From Fratercula arctica (Eukaryota > Chordata > Aves > Charadriiformes > Alcidae), in assembly GCA_947846985.1 (NCBI GenBank), contig CANTUZ010000002.1:151957889-152021888 (forward strand): a DNA stretch of 64,000 nt, written 5' to 3'. Under the pieces are notes generated by a model. The model saw only the letters and a program-made list of their open reading frames with translations, was not told where the DNA came from and ran no database searches. The position numbers and the translations under genes are program-made. Below, one piece after another: positions 24,974-36,968 of this stretch. Position 1 is the first letter of the stretch, and every line of letters begins with the position of its first letter.

Positions 24974-27900
24974 TTTTAAAATTATATCTTTTAAATGATG
25001 AGCCACAGCAAGAGTGCAGTAAAATTCACATTTAGAACTGATCAGGAAAGATCCATGTTTTAAATAAAAGCCCTTCAGCAAGCCTCATCAGAGCTGCCAC
25101 GCTGAACCCAGCTCAGACACGCAGGAGGGAAGTGCCTGGTGAGTGGGTCACTTTGGGAAGGCTTGAGCTTTGTGGAAGTGTCCATGAGCTTTGACATATC
25201 CTTGACACATGTCTACACATCCTCAAAGCACCTGGGCAGGGACAAACATATGGCTCTGAAATCTCCTGGTGACCTCATTATCCAAGGGTCACTGGCTGGG
25301 GCGGCTCTAGCAGCTCCCGTCTACCTGGGGAGGTTTTAACCCATGACTGCTCACGTGGTCCAAAATGTTGAAGACAAAGGATTCCTCTCAGGCCTTTAAT
25401 TGAAAGCAGTCAGAGGCAGAAGCTTTGAGATTTTCGCTTGCTCTGAATGAAGCAGTATGAATGGGTGAAGCCAAAAACTTTGCAATATAGCTGTTCCACC
25501 ACAAACGGTGGGAGAGCAAAACGTGCCACACCGCTGCCCGAGCAGTAAGCCAGCGGGACTCCTGCCTTTCACCCCTTATGGCAGTTTAATCTATGGCCTT
25601 AAATCCCCCAAAGCCATCTGTTATCAGCGACTAAGAGAGGACAGAGGAGCAGACTGATGAGAAACCACAAAATGCAGCAGCTCCTGGGAAAACAGTGTGT
25701 TTTGTGAGGCCAGCTCCCTTCCGAGGTCCAAGAGGCAATGCTTCACCTTGGGGAGCCGACAGCTGATAAGCAGCAGGCGGGGAGGGAGGAGAGAGCAAGC
25801 CCCTGTGCCCAGCAGCGCTGCTGAGAACTGCTGGCAGAGCTCGTGGAGACAGGGACGGAAATAGCTGGGTCCAACTGCAGCAAAAGCTGCAAGACACTGA
25901 GGTTTGTGTTCGCACATCAGTACTGAGGCAGACAACACACCGGCACAACAGCCAAACCACAGCCACCAAGGTGACATCTGGCAGTCACCAGCAACATGCT
26001 TTAAGGAAGAAACCTGTAGAAAGACTGGATGAAACAACAACCAAAGCCAGAAGTTGCACTAAATCACGTACTCTGTTTCCCTTGGGCGGTAAAGGCGAGT
26101 CCTCGCCTTCCTCTAAGCAGCAGAGGAATATATAAAAATCCAGAGAAAAATCACTGCAATGGTCCTCTTTACAGGCTTATCTAGCCCATTAATTTCAGTA
26201 GTTTCCATAAAGCTGGGCTTTAGAGAGTACATCTCCCCTTTTCAAGCACTTCCACACCTGAAATTTGCATGATGTCTTGCAGTTTGACGTTGTTTTCCCC
26301 TGGATTTGTTGCCATCTGTAAACTGAATGATGTTGGGATTCATGGCAAAGCAATGCTGCGGGAGCGTGCGGCTGCTCCAGGCTATGCAGAGAGGTGGTCC
26401 CTGGCCGGTGGGGTAGGACAGCAGCTGGCATGGAAGGTCCTCCCCCAAAGCATGGGTCAGCAGTGGGTCTGAGCAGGAGGAAGGTGTAGTAAGAAGGGTT
26501 TGCATGGAGTCAAAAAGGAGTTCGAAATTCATTAAATAAAAGCCCGTAAGAGCTATTAGCAGCAAATACGCACCTCTGGGTGACAGGCTGCTGGAGGCTA
26601 GGAGAGTATTCTGGGGAGGATTTGATACATACTTTTTCTTCTCTTACAATTTTTCCTAGACATTTGCCTTGGCTATTGTTTCAAATCAGAGGCTGCACTA
26701 ACCAAACGTTTGGTTTGACCCCTCAAAAGCTGTCCTTAGGCTTTTACAGGTTCCTGGAGACGCAGAACAGACAAGGTTGCATTAACACAACATTCAAACT
26801 CACCCGCGTAGCTTCTCTTGCTGAGAAACCCTGAAGAACTGTTGTACAAACCAGCTAGTTTGTTTAGAAACAGTGAAGATAACAGTACACAGCACTGTGC
26901 CAGGGCAGGCCCAAGGAAAGAGGCAGAAATACAGGATGAGCAGGCTCTGGCACGTAATAGCTGGAAGAAGCTGCACTCTGCCTGCGGCCAGTGTTATTAG
27001 CTCTCCTGACATACAACAACTGCTACCAAAGCCATAATATTTACAAAACATAGTCTTCTTTGAACAGATACAAGCATAACACTGACACACTCCATTATGC
27101 TGCATAGATTCACCTAAAAGATGTTTCCCCATTATGGCAGAGTAGCGGCACAGGACCCGAGGGGAATAACCTGAGAAGTATTCTAAATAAAAAACAAAGG
27201 GCAAAGAAAGAAAAACCTTAAAGCTATCAGTGTACCTAACTATATTCTGCAAAATTTTCTCCTGTGTTTCTAGAAGAAGGAAGACTATAGTGCTGAAGGG
27301 AACGGAGTATAGCGCTGCTACCATATCCTGGGCGGAGAGTGGCACCTGCCCAAGAAAGACGATGTAGTTAAGATCTTCCAGAAAATCACCCAAGTTACTG
27401 TACGTCTGGCATAACCTACAAGTGAATTACTCTCTAAAGTTACAAAGAGTTTTGCTATTAACCTCAGCTGGGCCAGGGTTTCACCCACTATTTTGATTAT
27501 GAAGCTCTCCTTTATTGCACTCTTCTGAATATAACATTACTTTATCTTGGCTTCTGGGCCCCACAAAATCCCGTTATAATTAATCTTACTTCTACGATAA
27601 CTCTGGCTCAAAGGATGCTGTCATAATGACCATGAATATAATTGCCTCACCATGCTGCAAGCTGTAGTAAATCATCAGCCACCATAGAAAAGATCAAAGT
27701 AGGCTAATTAAACTGTATCCTTAGCTGTCTGCTGCAGACATTTCAAACTGCTTTGGCTCCCAGCTGGAAACTGGCGTTTCACAAGAGCTAAAGCAACTCT
27801 GAACAAAGACCAAGAAAAATATCTACTTGTACTTAAACAGCTGTTTATTCTGTCAAACTGTAATAAAATGCTGAAATGACAACTGGTAGGCAATGAATAA

Positions 27901-28472
27901 TACAGTCAAAGGCATCCATTGGAATCATCAGTCTAGTGAGAAACAGGCAAAAATGTACATAAGATATTGAATGGTCTCTTAACTTTAGTCATGCAGAAAC
28001 AGCACACCTTAGTTTTCTTAATTAGAAAAGTATAAAACGTAGAAGCGCTTGGCAAACCTCTCTGGGTTATCCACAAATATCGCTAGTTTTCCAAGGAAGG
28101 AATGATACTGTTTGCTAAGGGCACTTAATAACTTTAGAACAACCAGAACTATATTAAGGAGCTGATCCTTGATACCCTCCACCTGGAGTTAGGAGTCAGA
28201 CTAACTTGAAGGAAAATATCCCTTTCTCCCAAAGACTTCCTAAATCAACAAAGATTTGCAGCATGAGGCATTAAGAACAGGTAAATTCTTGTACAGGTTA
28301 ATTCATAAAACTAGTTCACAAAGAGACTTGGATTTAAAAAGTGAGCCACATCATAAAATTTATTCCATGTCAATGCAAAACACCTGGTGCTTCTGAGGAA
28401 CCAAGATCAGGCACTAAGATGCTCTTTGGGCTTTTTTGTGTTGAGCTGAAGCCTGGCTAGCCATCACAAATC
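24974..28472. other. unassigned DNA, locally GC-richer
   Basis: No gene or repeat could be named. A GC-richer part at about 25540-25900 carries overlapping open frames on the minus strand (25624-26040 and 25631-25969). The longest open frame not explained by a transposon lies at 26800-27393 (-): 197 codons counted from a TTG, or 174 from the first ATG at 27324. It has no recognisable domain, although its residues are rather hydrophobic. I do not call it a gene. Confidence 0.5.
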
Positions 28473-28491
28473 GTGGTGGGTTGGCCCTGGC
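28473..28491 (+). repeat. possible LTR-start trace
   Basis: GTGGTGGGTTGGCCCTGGC matches the first bases of a common avian endogenous-retrovirus LTR (GTGGTGGGTTGACCCTGGCTGG). The match stops after about 20 bases, so this is weak. Confidence 0.3.
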
Positions 28492-28765
28492 CTATTTCCT
28501 GCAAAGTATTTATGCTTACGAGAGCTATCAGTGACTGACACAGGTAAAACTGCCCCGGCTGACTCTCACCGGAGTTCAGTATAAACTTCATAAGGCCTGT
28601 GGGGTTTTAAGAACTGTTGTTATTCTGCATTTCTTCATGGAGAAATGAAGGCAGTTCACTGTTTCACTATTGCAGAAAGAATAATCACTGATGTGTGATA
28701 GGAATAATCTTTTACACAGGCTGCTGCTCAGCCCCAGGAAGCGCTGTGCTGCTTTCCCCGTTGTG

Positions 28766-29102
28766 TGGAGGTTGTAGCCAGGTGGGGGTCGGCCTTTTCT
28801 CCCAAGTAACAAGTGACAGGACAAGAGGAAACGGCCTCAAGGTGCACCAGGGGAGGTTTAGACTGGATATTAGGAAAAATTTTTACACTGAAAGGGTTGC
28901 TAAGCATTGGAGCAGGCTGCCCAGGGAAGTGGTTGAAGCACCATCCTGGTTTTAAATACCTGGAGGTATTTAAAAGACAGGTAGACATAGTGCTTAGAGA
29001 TATGGTTTAGTGATGAGTTTTGTCAGAGTTAGGTTGATGGTTGGACTCAATGATCTGAAAGGTCCCTTCCAACCTGGGCAATTCTATGATTCTATGATTC
29101 TA
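28766..29102 (+). mobile_element. CR1 LINE 3' fragment with small inversion-type insertion
   Basis: The copy starts within the ORF2 C-terminus at GGAGGTTGTAGCCAGGTGGG, continues through [20 protein letters not shown] and [20 protein letters not shown], and ends with CCCTTCCAACCTGGGCAATT and ATTCTATG octamers at about 29080-29100. A 13-base insertion at about 28947-28959 breaks the frame with a TAA. The insertion is the inverted complement of sequence just downstream (see findings). Its closest relative here is the copy at 53460-53727, which shares the same 3' untranslated wording. Confidence 0.95.
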
Positions 29103-31121
29103 AAAGTGGAAAACAAGCCCCTGTTATGAATGATGACCTGAAAATGGAGCTAGGGAAAAAAGGGAAAAATGCATATATCTGAGCTAGTAATTAAAAAATT
29201 AAGTACTTTGCTGAAGAATGAAATATTTTGTTTACAAAAGCCTTGATGTAGCTGAGGCTCCTCGTCCCATGAATTTAATTCCACATTTCCCTACACGCAC
29301 ACCAGCCTCTACCCCTCAAAGCGACCCTCTTCCTCCCCTCCCCTTTTCGGGTTCAGGGAGGCAATGGCTTACTGGACTCTGAGCTTGCGGGAAGTGGTGA
29401 GGAAAGAGAGAGCCCAGCAGGGGAGCTCAGCTCACAAAGAAAGGAAAAACTACGCATTTCAGCTACAAAATCTGACAAGGCATCAAAGCAGCATTTCTAA
29501 ATCAATGCACTTCTGGGTTTTGCAGTAACACAAAATACCTTTTTCTTTTTTTTTCAGGAAGCGGGTTTATGAAAAAAGCTGTTTTCTAGAGAACACAATG
29601 TTAAAAAATTGTGTCAAAAAATATTTCCGTTCTGGAGAGGTTGGCAAGAAAATTGTTCCCGAGATGCACCTAAAAATATTTAGCTGCCAAAAAATCAACG
29701 TGAACCTCACTTCTCATCAGGGTATAGTGTGTTTAGTCTAAAGATTCCAGAGGAAGGATTCTTCTGTTTAATTTCATAAGGCATAAGCCAAACCAATGTT
29801 TGGCAAGTGGATATATCTTTATTTTACTTAGGCCAGCAAAGGACTGCTTTTTGTGCTGAAAGTCAGGAGGTTCCAAAATATGCCAAGGACTTCTGCTACA
29901 CTACACCTTCGTTTCCATGTCATAGGCAGAATCGGAAAACCCAGGGAAAAGTTGCTGTCACCAACTGATGTCAACTCTCTTAGAAATCCTTCCAGAGCTT
30001 CACCCTCATCTCTCAGAGTCGTGCACTTGTACAGGCTCAAGCGTGACAACACCTACACACAAAGTAGTGTGAAAAGGAGGAATCAAGCACATGAATGCAG
30101 ATGGATTTTGTAGGTGATCTCTGGTCCCCAACATGGCAATCTATAACAGGAGAAGAAAAAGAAAAGGAAAAAAAAAAGAAGATATTACCATTATAACCAC
30201 AACTATTTTCCACAGCAGTGGGAAAATTAATGTCTAAAGGCAAGTAATAGGTTGGGATTCTTTTTTTCTTTTTGGTTGGATGATTAAGCCCACACAAGCA
30301 TCTCAGTGTGGCTCAACTCAAAGACTATTTTATTGTTATTGAAAAAATGAAATTAGAAAAGTGATCTTTGGATCAAAATGAAAAGTATTGCTGCATCCAA
30401 AATAGAGCGTTGTTTCTCAGTAAGGTTATTTCACTCTTTTTATTAACCCTTTTCTACATATGTTTATTTTGAAATAGAAATGCTGCCTGAAAATGGCAAG
30501 TTCAAAAATTAAATTTTCAAAACATGGAAAGGAATCCTGTTGCCATTTTCCATGACCACTTCTCCCGGCCTCTCCCCACTTCTGACAGAAACTCTTTGCC
30601 ATATTTAGCCCACACTGTTGGCTTCAGTCCCTGGGGTAAAGATTTCTCTGGCCAAACCGTAGGCACCCCTGAGACAGACATCTGCATCTCAACAAGTCTC
30701 AACCCAGGAGAAAAGTGTGAAGTACCTTGGATGAATTAGACCCCAGAAGCACTGATTTCTCCCACTGACTAAAAAGGGCATCTAAGCAACTAGCTGAGGT
30801 GGCTTCCTCTAACATATCAATGTTTCAAGGTAGGTGAGTTAAATATCACCCTTTTAACCCGCCCTTTCTGCAGAATTTGCTCTTCAGCAGCAACAGGAGT
30901 TACCCAGCTGCACTGCAGCACCTTTGAGCGGAGGCTGGCCTGTATGGTCTTTGTGGTCTGGGTTATTTCAGATTTATTTCCACTCCAACCAAATAGACCT
31001 CTTTAGTTCGGCTCTAGTTATTCCAGTTTTGGCCATGAAACAAGAGGGTCCCTTAAGTGGATCTTTGCTCTTTATACAGCATTAGTAATAAGAGCTGTGC
31101 TTATTAACTGTTTGGAAGAAA

Positions 31122-31170
31122 TATTCAAGGCTGAGATACTCAAGGCTGAGTACAATATTCAAGGCTGTTA
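31122..31170. repeat. imperfect 15-base tandem repeat
   Basis: Three copies of TATTCAAGGCTGAGA-like units are seen. The second has C for T, and four bases separate the second from the third. Confidence 0.75.
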
Positions 31171-32430
31171 GGTAGGAAGCACTTTCCCAGTTATCAGTTC
31201 AACAAAAGATAATTCCTTTGTAACTGATTAAAACCACACCTAGTTTCTCCAAGCAGAATATCCTCAGAGACTATCTGAGGAGTAATTGACAAAGAAATAC
31301 GCAGTATCTATACTTCGGTATGGTCTGTCCATCCTTTCTCACCTTTCTGTCCTCGTGTCCCAGTCTCTAAATTTTGAGGGTGACACGTACAGTGCAGTTG
31401 GACCTGTGAGGGTGAGGAGGAGAGGAAGCAGTGTCCAGAGTCAGGTAGAAATGGAGGAGTAACATCTGGGGCTGTAGACAGTATCAGAGTAGAAGGCGCA
31501 TCCTTCTGGGTGCAGTGCTTCGCTTGCAGCAACACTAATAGATGATGCTGTTAAGAAAAGCCCTGGCCACTTTCTGCAAGCCACCACCCTTGTACCCTGC
31601 CAGTGTCCAGGGTCATTGCATTAGGAACACTGGAAGATACAACCCTGTCCATTCCCTGTAACATCTATTTTGTCCATGAACTCCAGTCTTTTTTGTGCTT
31701 GCAGACACTACGTGCCCTCCAACAGCAGTGTCTGCCAGAGGTTCATTACCCACCATTTGAAAGTTGCTTCCTTGTATTTGTTCCAAATGGTAGATCAGAT
31801 TCATCAGACACCAGAGATATTTCTTTCTCTCCACTGACTTGAAAGGGCACTCATGCGCATCATTCAGATCATTAAGAAAGATGAGTCAGTGTCCATTTCT
31901 TAAAGGGATTTCTTAAGCTTGTGATTGCATACAATGACATTTTTAATTGTTTCTCTTTGATTACTAGTTACAACTAAAAAGCAAAAATTCCTACATGTGC
32001 ATGTCTGGACCCATGCAGGGAGACAGGGTTACATGGAGCTGAGCTGACGCTACATTGGGCTGGCTCGGGCTGAGTGGTTCTGCTTTCCCAGCCTGGCCAC
32101 GAGCTCCTGCCTGTCCTCTGCTGCGGTTGGTCCTCCCCTAGCACCGCTCCAACCACAGGATGAGTCCAGCCAGCTGGCTGATCAACCGTAAAGCTGTCTG
32201 GGGCCCCAGAGTGAGCTGTCAGCGCTGGGAGTGGTGGGAGCTCGCCGCCAGAGTGAGGAGAATGGAGCAGAGCTGCACCTCCCAGCAGCATCTCGCCTTT
32301 GGAGTCACTTCAAGGCAACACAACACCCACTCCCAGGACGATCCTAGGAGGCAGTCAGTCACTGCTGCAGTAGAAGATGAAGCACTCAAAGTATCCAAAG
32401 CAGCACACTTGGAGTTCTACAGAATCTGTA

Positions 32431-32460
32431 GTGTTCATAAGCATTCATAAGTGTTCATAA
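32431..32460. repeat. 10-base tandem repeat, three units
   Basis: The units GTGTTCATAA, GCATTCATAA and GTGTTCATAA are consecutive. Confidence 0.85.
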
Positions 32461-33953
32461 GAACTACAAGAGCGATAGGAGCTGGTATAGCAAAAGAGAG
32501 AAACAGAAGAGCACTCCAGAGGACAGGAAGATTGACATAAATGGGATACAAGAGTGAAGCAATTAAACCACCATTTCTACATGCAGTTTTTCTTCATCTA
32601 ATTTATTGGCTTCCTTTTATCCAAATAGAGCAGTTTGGAGGACTGCTCTCCAAGAGGACTAGGAGGCTCCTTTGGACTGCCAGGGTATGAACCATCCAGG
32701 TCCAGTGTTCACTGTTACAAATATTTCTGCTCGTTGTCAGATTTACCTCCAAAGTATCCAGCTGTCAATTACAGTGAGTTTAATGAGCTACTTTCACTGC
32801 CAGAGCCTTGTGTTAGACTTTGCTATGAACTGCTGATACTTTACTCTTTGATGATACACAAAGGAAGAAAAAAGGTAGTATTAGATAGGAACGAAGTGCG
32901 ACCCTAACTATGACTAACTACAAGCCCAGAGTCCAGGTACTTTGGTAGTTGGTACTTGGTATGTGCCTTTGGAGAGCTGTTGTGTCCAAAGCAAAGGGGT
33001 TTCCCTGAAGCAGTGGAGACAAGGTACAGTCACCTCCACATCAAACCATTACAGATGGCATCAGGCTCTTGTAGAGTCACTGATTTTCCCTTCAGCTGCT
33101 GGGAGGATGCATAAGGAGTCAGTCATATCTGCAGAAATCCTTCATGAGGAAGCAAATTTGAGCACTGTCGTCTTCTCCCCTCCTCCAAATCCATGAGAGA
33201 TGATGCTGTAAGTGGATAAAGGGCCCCTGACACACATGGTAAATGCACTCTTCAGAGCAGCTGCACAGAGGTACTTGCCTTCAGCCAGGAGGAGCTTCTC
33301 TGCAGGTATCATTACCAGCTCTGAGGTCCAGGATACTCTCCCTCTGAAGTGACGCATCCATCAGAAAAACAACACATGCCGCCTCTGTCCTTGACATATG
33401 AAGTATTTAGGACCCACAGCTTAACTCCTAGCTGGTGCTGTTCTGGGTCACTGTGTCGTAAGTATTTATGGATTTTCTGCATCGCGGTACAGAGGTTTCC
33501 CAGGGAAAATGATGCATGTGACAACTTCTTCTCAGTTTTATTACCCCTCTGACCCAGTAAACATTCCCTCCCCTTTTTCTCTATGGCATGTTTCCTGAAA
33601 AGCAGGCTCGTGGGGACAGTTCAAATCTTTCATGCCAATTCCTGGTCCATATCTTGCCAATTTTCTATACTTTCACTTTTGAACATGTGGCTCATTTAGC
33701 CTACACATTTTTCCTCTTTGTGTTTCTACCAGAGCTTAAACAAGACACGTGATACACGTCCCTTTTCCTGCAACATCAGGGACATTCACAAAAATCAGGT
33801 ACAGCCATGAGAATCTGTGTCCAGAAGACTTTTTGCATATGACACTCTAAGCCAATCTAATCATTCCCATCTCCCAGTCCACAAATCTCAATTAACTCTC
33901 CAGAACTTCTTATAGAGGCTGCTAGCACTAACCTCAGAGAGCACATGGGTGAC

Positions 33954-34263
33954 TGTGGTGGTTTAACCTGGGCTGGCTGACAGGTGCCCACCCAGCCGCT
34001 CTCCCACTCCCCCTTCTCAACAGGGCAGGGGGAGATTTATGATTAAAAAGCTCATGAGCTGAAATAAGGACAGGGAGATCACTTACCAATTACCGTCACA
34101 GGAAAACCAGACTCAATTTGGGGAAAAATAGTTTAATTTACTGCCATTTAAAAATAGAGTAGGATAGTGAGGAACAAAAGCAAAACTAAAAACACCTTTC
34201 CCCTCACTTCCCTTCTTCCAGGTTCAACTTCAGTGCTTCATTCCCAATTCTTCTGCTTCCTCC
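33954..34263 (+). mobile_element. avian endogenous retrovirus LTR fragment
   Basis: The stretch begins with TGTGGTGGTTTAACCTGGGC, the form of a well-known avian ERV LTR start (5' TG). It continues with CCCAGCCGCTCTCCCACTCC, AATAAGGACAGGGAGATCAC, CCAATTACCGTCACAGG, AATAGTTTAATTTACTGCCA and CCCTTCTTCCAGGTTCAACT in the expected order. The match stops at about 34263, so the 3' half of the LTR is missing. No primer-binding site or gag/pol/env sequence follows, so it is a truncated solo LTR or a decayed fragment. I recognise the family pattern but cannot assign the ERV class with certainty; an ERVL-type origin seems likeliest. Confidence 0.72.
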
Positions 34264-36159
34264 TAAAAAGGGCTCTACCAGCAGTCTTAGAAAGCACTTG
34301 ACTGCATTTCAGTTCCCGTTTTTTGCATTTCAAACCCATAAATCTCATATATTCCACTTCAGGACAATTCTTGACACTTTCACTCACGCTGAATAGTACA
34401 TTTTCTCAGCTACATTAACAGGTCTACTAGAGTAAGCTATTTATGAGTGGTGAGAGAAGTGAGAGGAGACCTTCTGGCTTTTAAACTTAGGCTTGAAGTC
34501 AGAGAAAAGCAGTAAATACAGATTTGAACTGTCCCACCCTTCTCCCCACCTCAAATAAATAAAACTCCAGCAGAAAAAAAACAGATTCCTACAGTTTGAA
34601 GTGGAGATTCCCTTTAACCTCTTAATGGACTGCATCCTGGAGTCTGTCAGTAGCATCACACACACGTCCCCATTATCCACCACAGAAGATCAAGCGGAGA
34701 ACAGAGGAGAGAATTGATTTCCTGTTCGCGGAGCGGCAGCTCCAGCGTAAGTCAATGTTATCTGGAGCACTAAAGTGGAGCAGGGTACTTTAGGATGAAG
34801 GCTTAATGCTTTATCTGCTCACATAAATACTTTCAGATAAAAGAAATTGGATTTAAATAACATTCCAGCTATGACACCAACTGACAGAAGTCAGGGAGTG
34901 CCCAAGATAAGGCCACATCCTTTACCCTTTGCAGGGAAAAAAAAAAAAAAAACAAAAAAAAACAAAAAAAAAACCACAAAAAAAACAGAAAAGAAAAGGA
35001 AAGAGAGAAAAGAGAGAAAAGGGCCTGTTCAAGTTAAGCTTGATATACGTCAGCTTCATCTGTGAGTTATTTATCACCCCATGAGCCTTGTGTCCAGATT
35101 GACATGAATATGTGAAGGCAGGAGGCAGACTCACTGAGAGTCATGTTCCAACACTGTAGCATTTTGTTGAACATCAGCATTTCCTTCAAAGGCATTGACG
35201 TAGTTACCAGTTCAGCAAGATACCTGAGCAAGCCCTTCAGATACTCTGCTGGGTGCAGACTTTGTAAAACCATGCTCACCACCTCTGAGTTTTGACTAGG
35301 GGACGGGCTCTTCTTCTTCAGGTTTGGCCCTTTGGTTGCCTCTCTGGCAGGATGGTTGCATTTCTCTGCCCTCTGCCCATTTCACTCAGTCATAGCTGTG
35401 GGGGTCCAGCTCCTGTTGGCAAAATTCCCACCTGGCTTTACTTGAGTTTTTTCTCTTAAAAAGAAGGAACAGTTCTTATCCCTGCATCATCTGGCAAATG
35501 TCAAATTGTCATTTGCTGAGAATTTGCACACGGGAAGATTTTGTTAAGCTGAAATGAGAAAAAGAACACTTCAATTTGTTCCCAAAACTTACCACGGATA
35601 TTGGCTGAACGTTGTGAAATTCTGCCAGGCCTAACCTCATAGAACAAGAAGGGAAAACTCAAAAGATGTAGAGGTAGGAGTAACTTTAAAAACCTGAGGG
35701 TAGAGAAGAGTCTGCTTATTTGAATGTGCTTTTATGAACAAATACCAAGGATGTAGACAGCCAGAGGTAGGATGTATTACCATATATGGGGTAGTACATA
35801 CATATCGAAATAATTTGGTACAAATAGCGATCTGACTTAGATATGATCATAAGTCATTTTCAGCAGTTCCCACAGGTTGTCCCTGACAGCTCTCCCGACA
35901 AAGACTGAGAACATCCGAACACATACATAACTGTTAGCAGGTGTCTGGTCCTGTTGAAATGTATATGACCACATTGCTTTAATGAATTGGAAGTTCAGTA
36001 GCTGTGTGAAATAAAAGGGGAACACTCATAACCAGCAAGTACTACAGCAAATAAACCCTGAAACTACCCAGACAATTTGTCAGACTTCTCTTATTCTTGA
36101 AAGGCAACATTAAAAGCATAAACTTTATCACTGTAAGATACGTGCTGCATTTCTAAGGC
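34264..36159. other. unassigned DNA with A-rich tract
   Basis: Nothing nameable was found beyond the A-rich tract at 34937-35030. The lysine-rich plus-strand frame at 34847-35065 is only a translation of that tract. Confidence 0.5.
34937..35030. repeat. A-rich low-complexity tract
   Basis: Long A runs with occasional C and G grade into a GAAAAG/GAGAAA purine tract. This is simple low-complexity DNA. Confidence 0.85.
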
Positions 36160-36200
36160 TACATCCTGATCCTGTCAAAGTCAACATGAAAAATGGGCGC
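36160..36200. repeat. possible old sauropsid repeat trace
   Basis: CATCCTGATCCTGTCAAAGTCAACATG resembles, in 20-base pieces, the CCTGATCC / AAGTCAATG pattern of an old repeat. It is short and weak. Confidence 0.25.
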
Positions 36201-36944
36201 AGGCAAAAATTAAAACAGGAGGGACTTGTTACAAATTGTGATTGTATAATATCTCAACTCAGTGACTCAAAGTTACCACTGTTTCACAACTTTAAGAAAT
36301 GTTCCACACAAATATTTTTAAACTAAAAGCATTCATGTTTTTCCTTTTTATCAATGGGGGAAAATTAAGCCAAAGCACAAAGATAACATTCCTTTTAAAC
36401 GTCAGTTTTTTTCTGGAGCAAAAACGCAGCAAACCCTTGCACAACAGATGTATTATGGACAGTCCAGCTTTTTACAGTGCCTACTACCCTAAGTCCATGA
36501 CCTTCTAAAGGTCAGAAGATAACCCTGAAATAAGAATTTTAAATACTAGTATAAATAATATCAACACATATGACTGTTAAGGTCTCAGCTGACTACTGTG
36601 TGTTGATGAATGGTTTTCAGCCACTTTGGTATAGACCGAAATAAGTAAACTCGAGTTCAGAAAGGGATTAGGCAAATGTATAGAAAACAGGTCCATAAGT
36701 GACACTAAGAGGACTAGCCAGGATATTAAAAGGACTAGACTTACATGCTCTCCCAATCTTCTCTGCCGCTGCTGGAGATGAAATTCTAGACTAGAATGAC
36801 CACTGGTCTAAAAAATATGGTATTTCTTCCGGTATCATTTGTAACTATTCATGGTTAATTAAGACTAGCAAAACAATTCTATGCAGAAAAAACCTCTGTC
36901 TTCTAAAGTTTGTATATTCCCTGGTAGGAAAAGGCAGCAGCATG

Positions 36945-36968
36945 CACACACACACACACACACGCACA
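36945..36968. repeat. CA dinucleotide microsatellite
   Basis: About 12 CA units with one G interruption. Confidence 0.9.

Larger units (their letters stand above)
29103..33953. other. unassigned DNA with minor tandem repeats
   Basis: No gene or transposon could be named in 4.8 kb. There are imperfect tandem repeats at 31122-31170 and 32431-32460. A GC-richer stretch at about 32030-32320 keeps frames open on both strands (31974-32291 minus, 32160-32450 plus) without any recognisable protein. An A-rich stretch lies at about 30150-30180. Confidence 0.5.

Noticed and set aside
34847..35065. Lysine-rich open frame
   Set aside because: It is a translation of an A-rich low-complexity tract.
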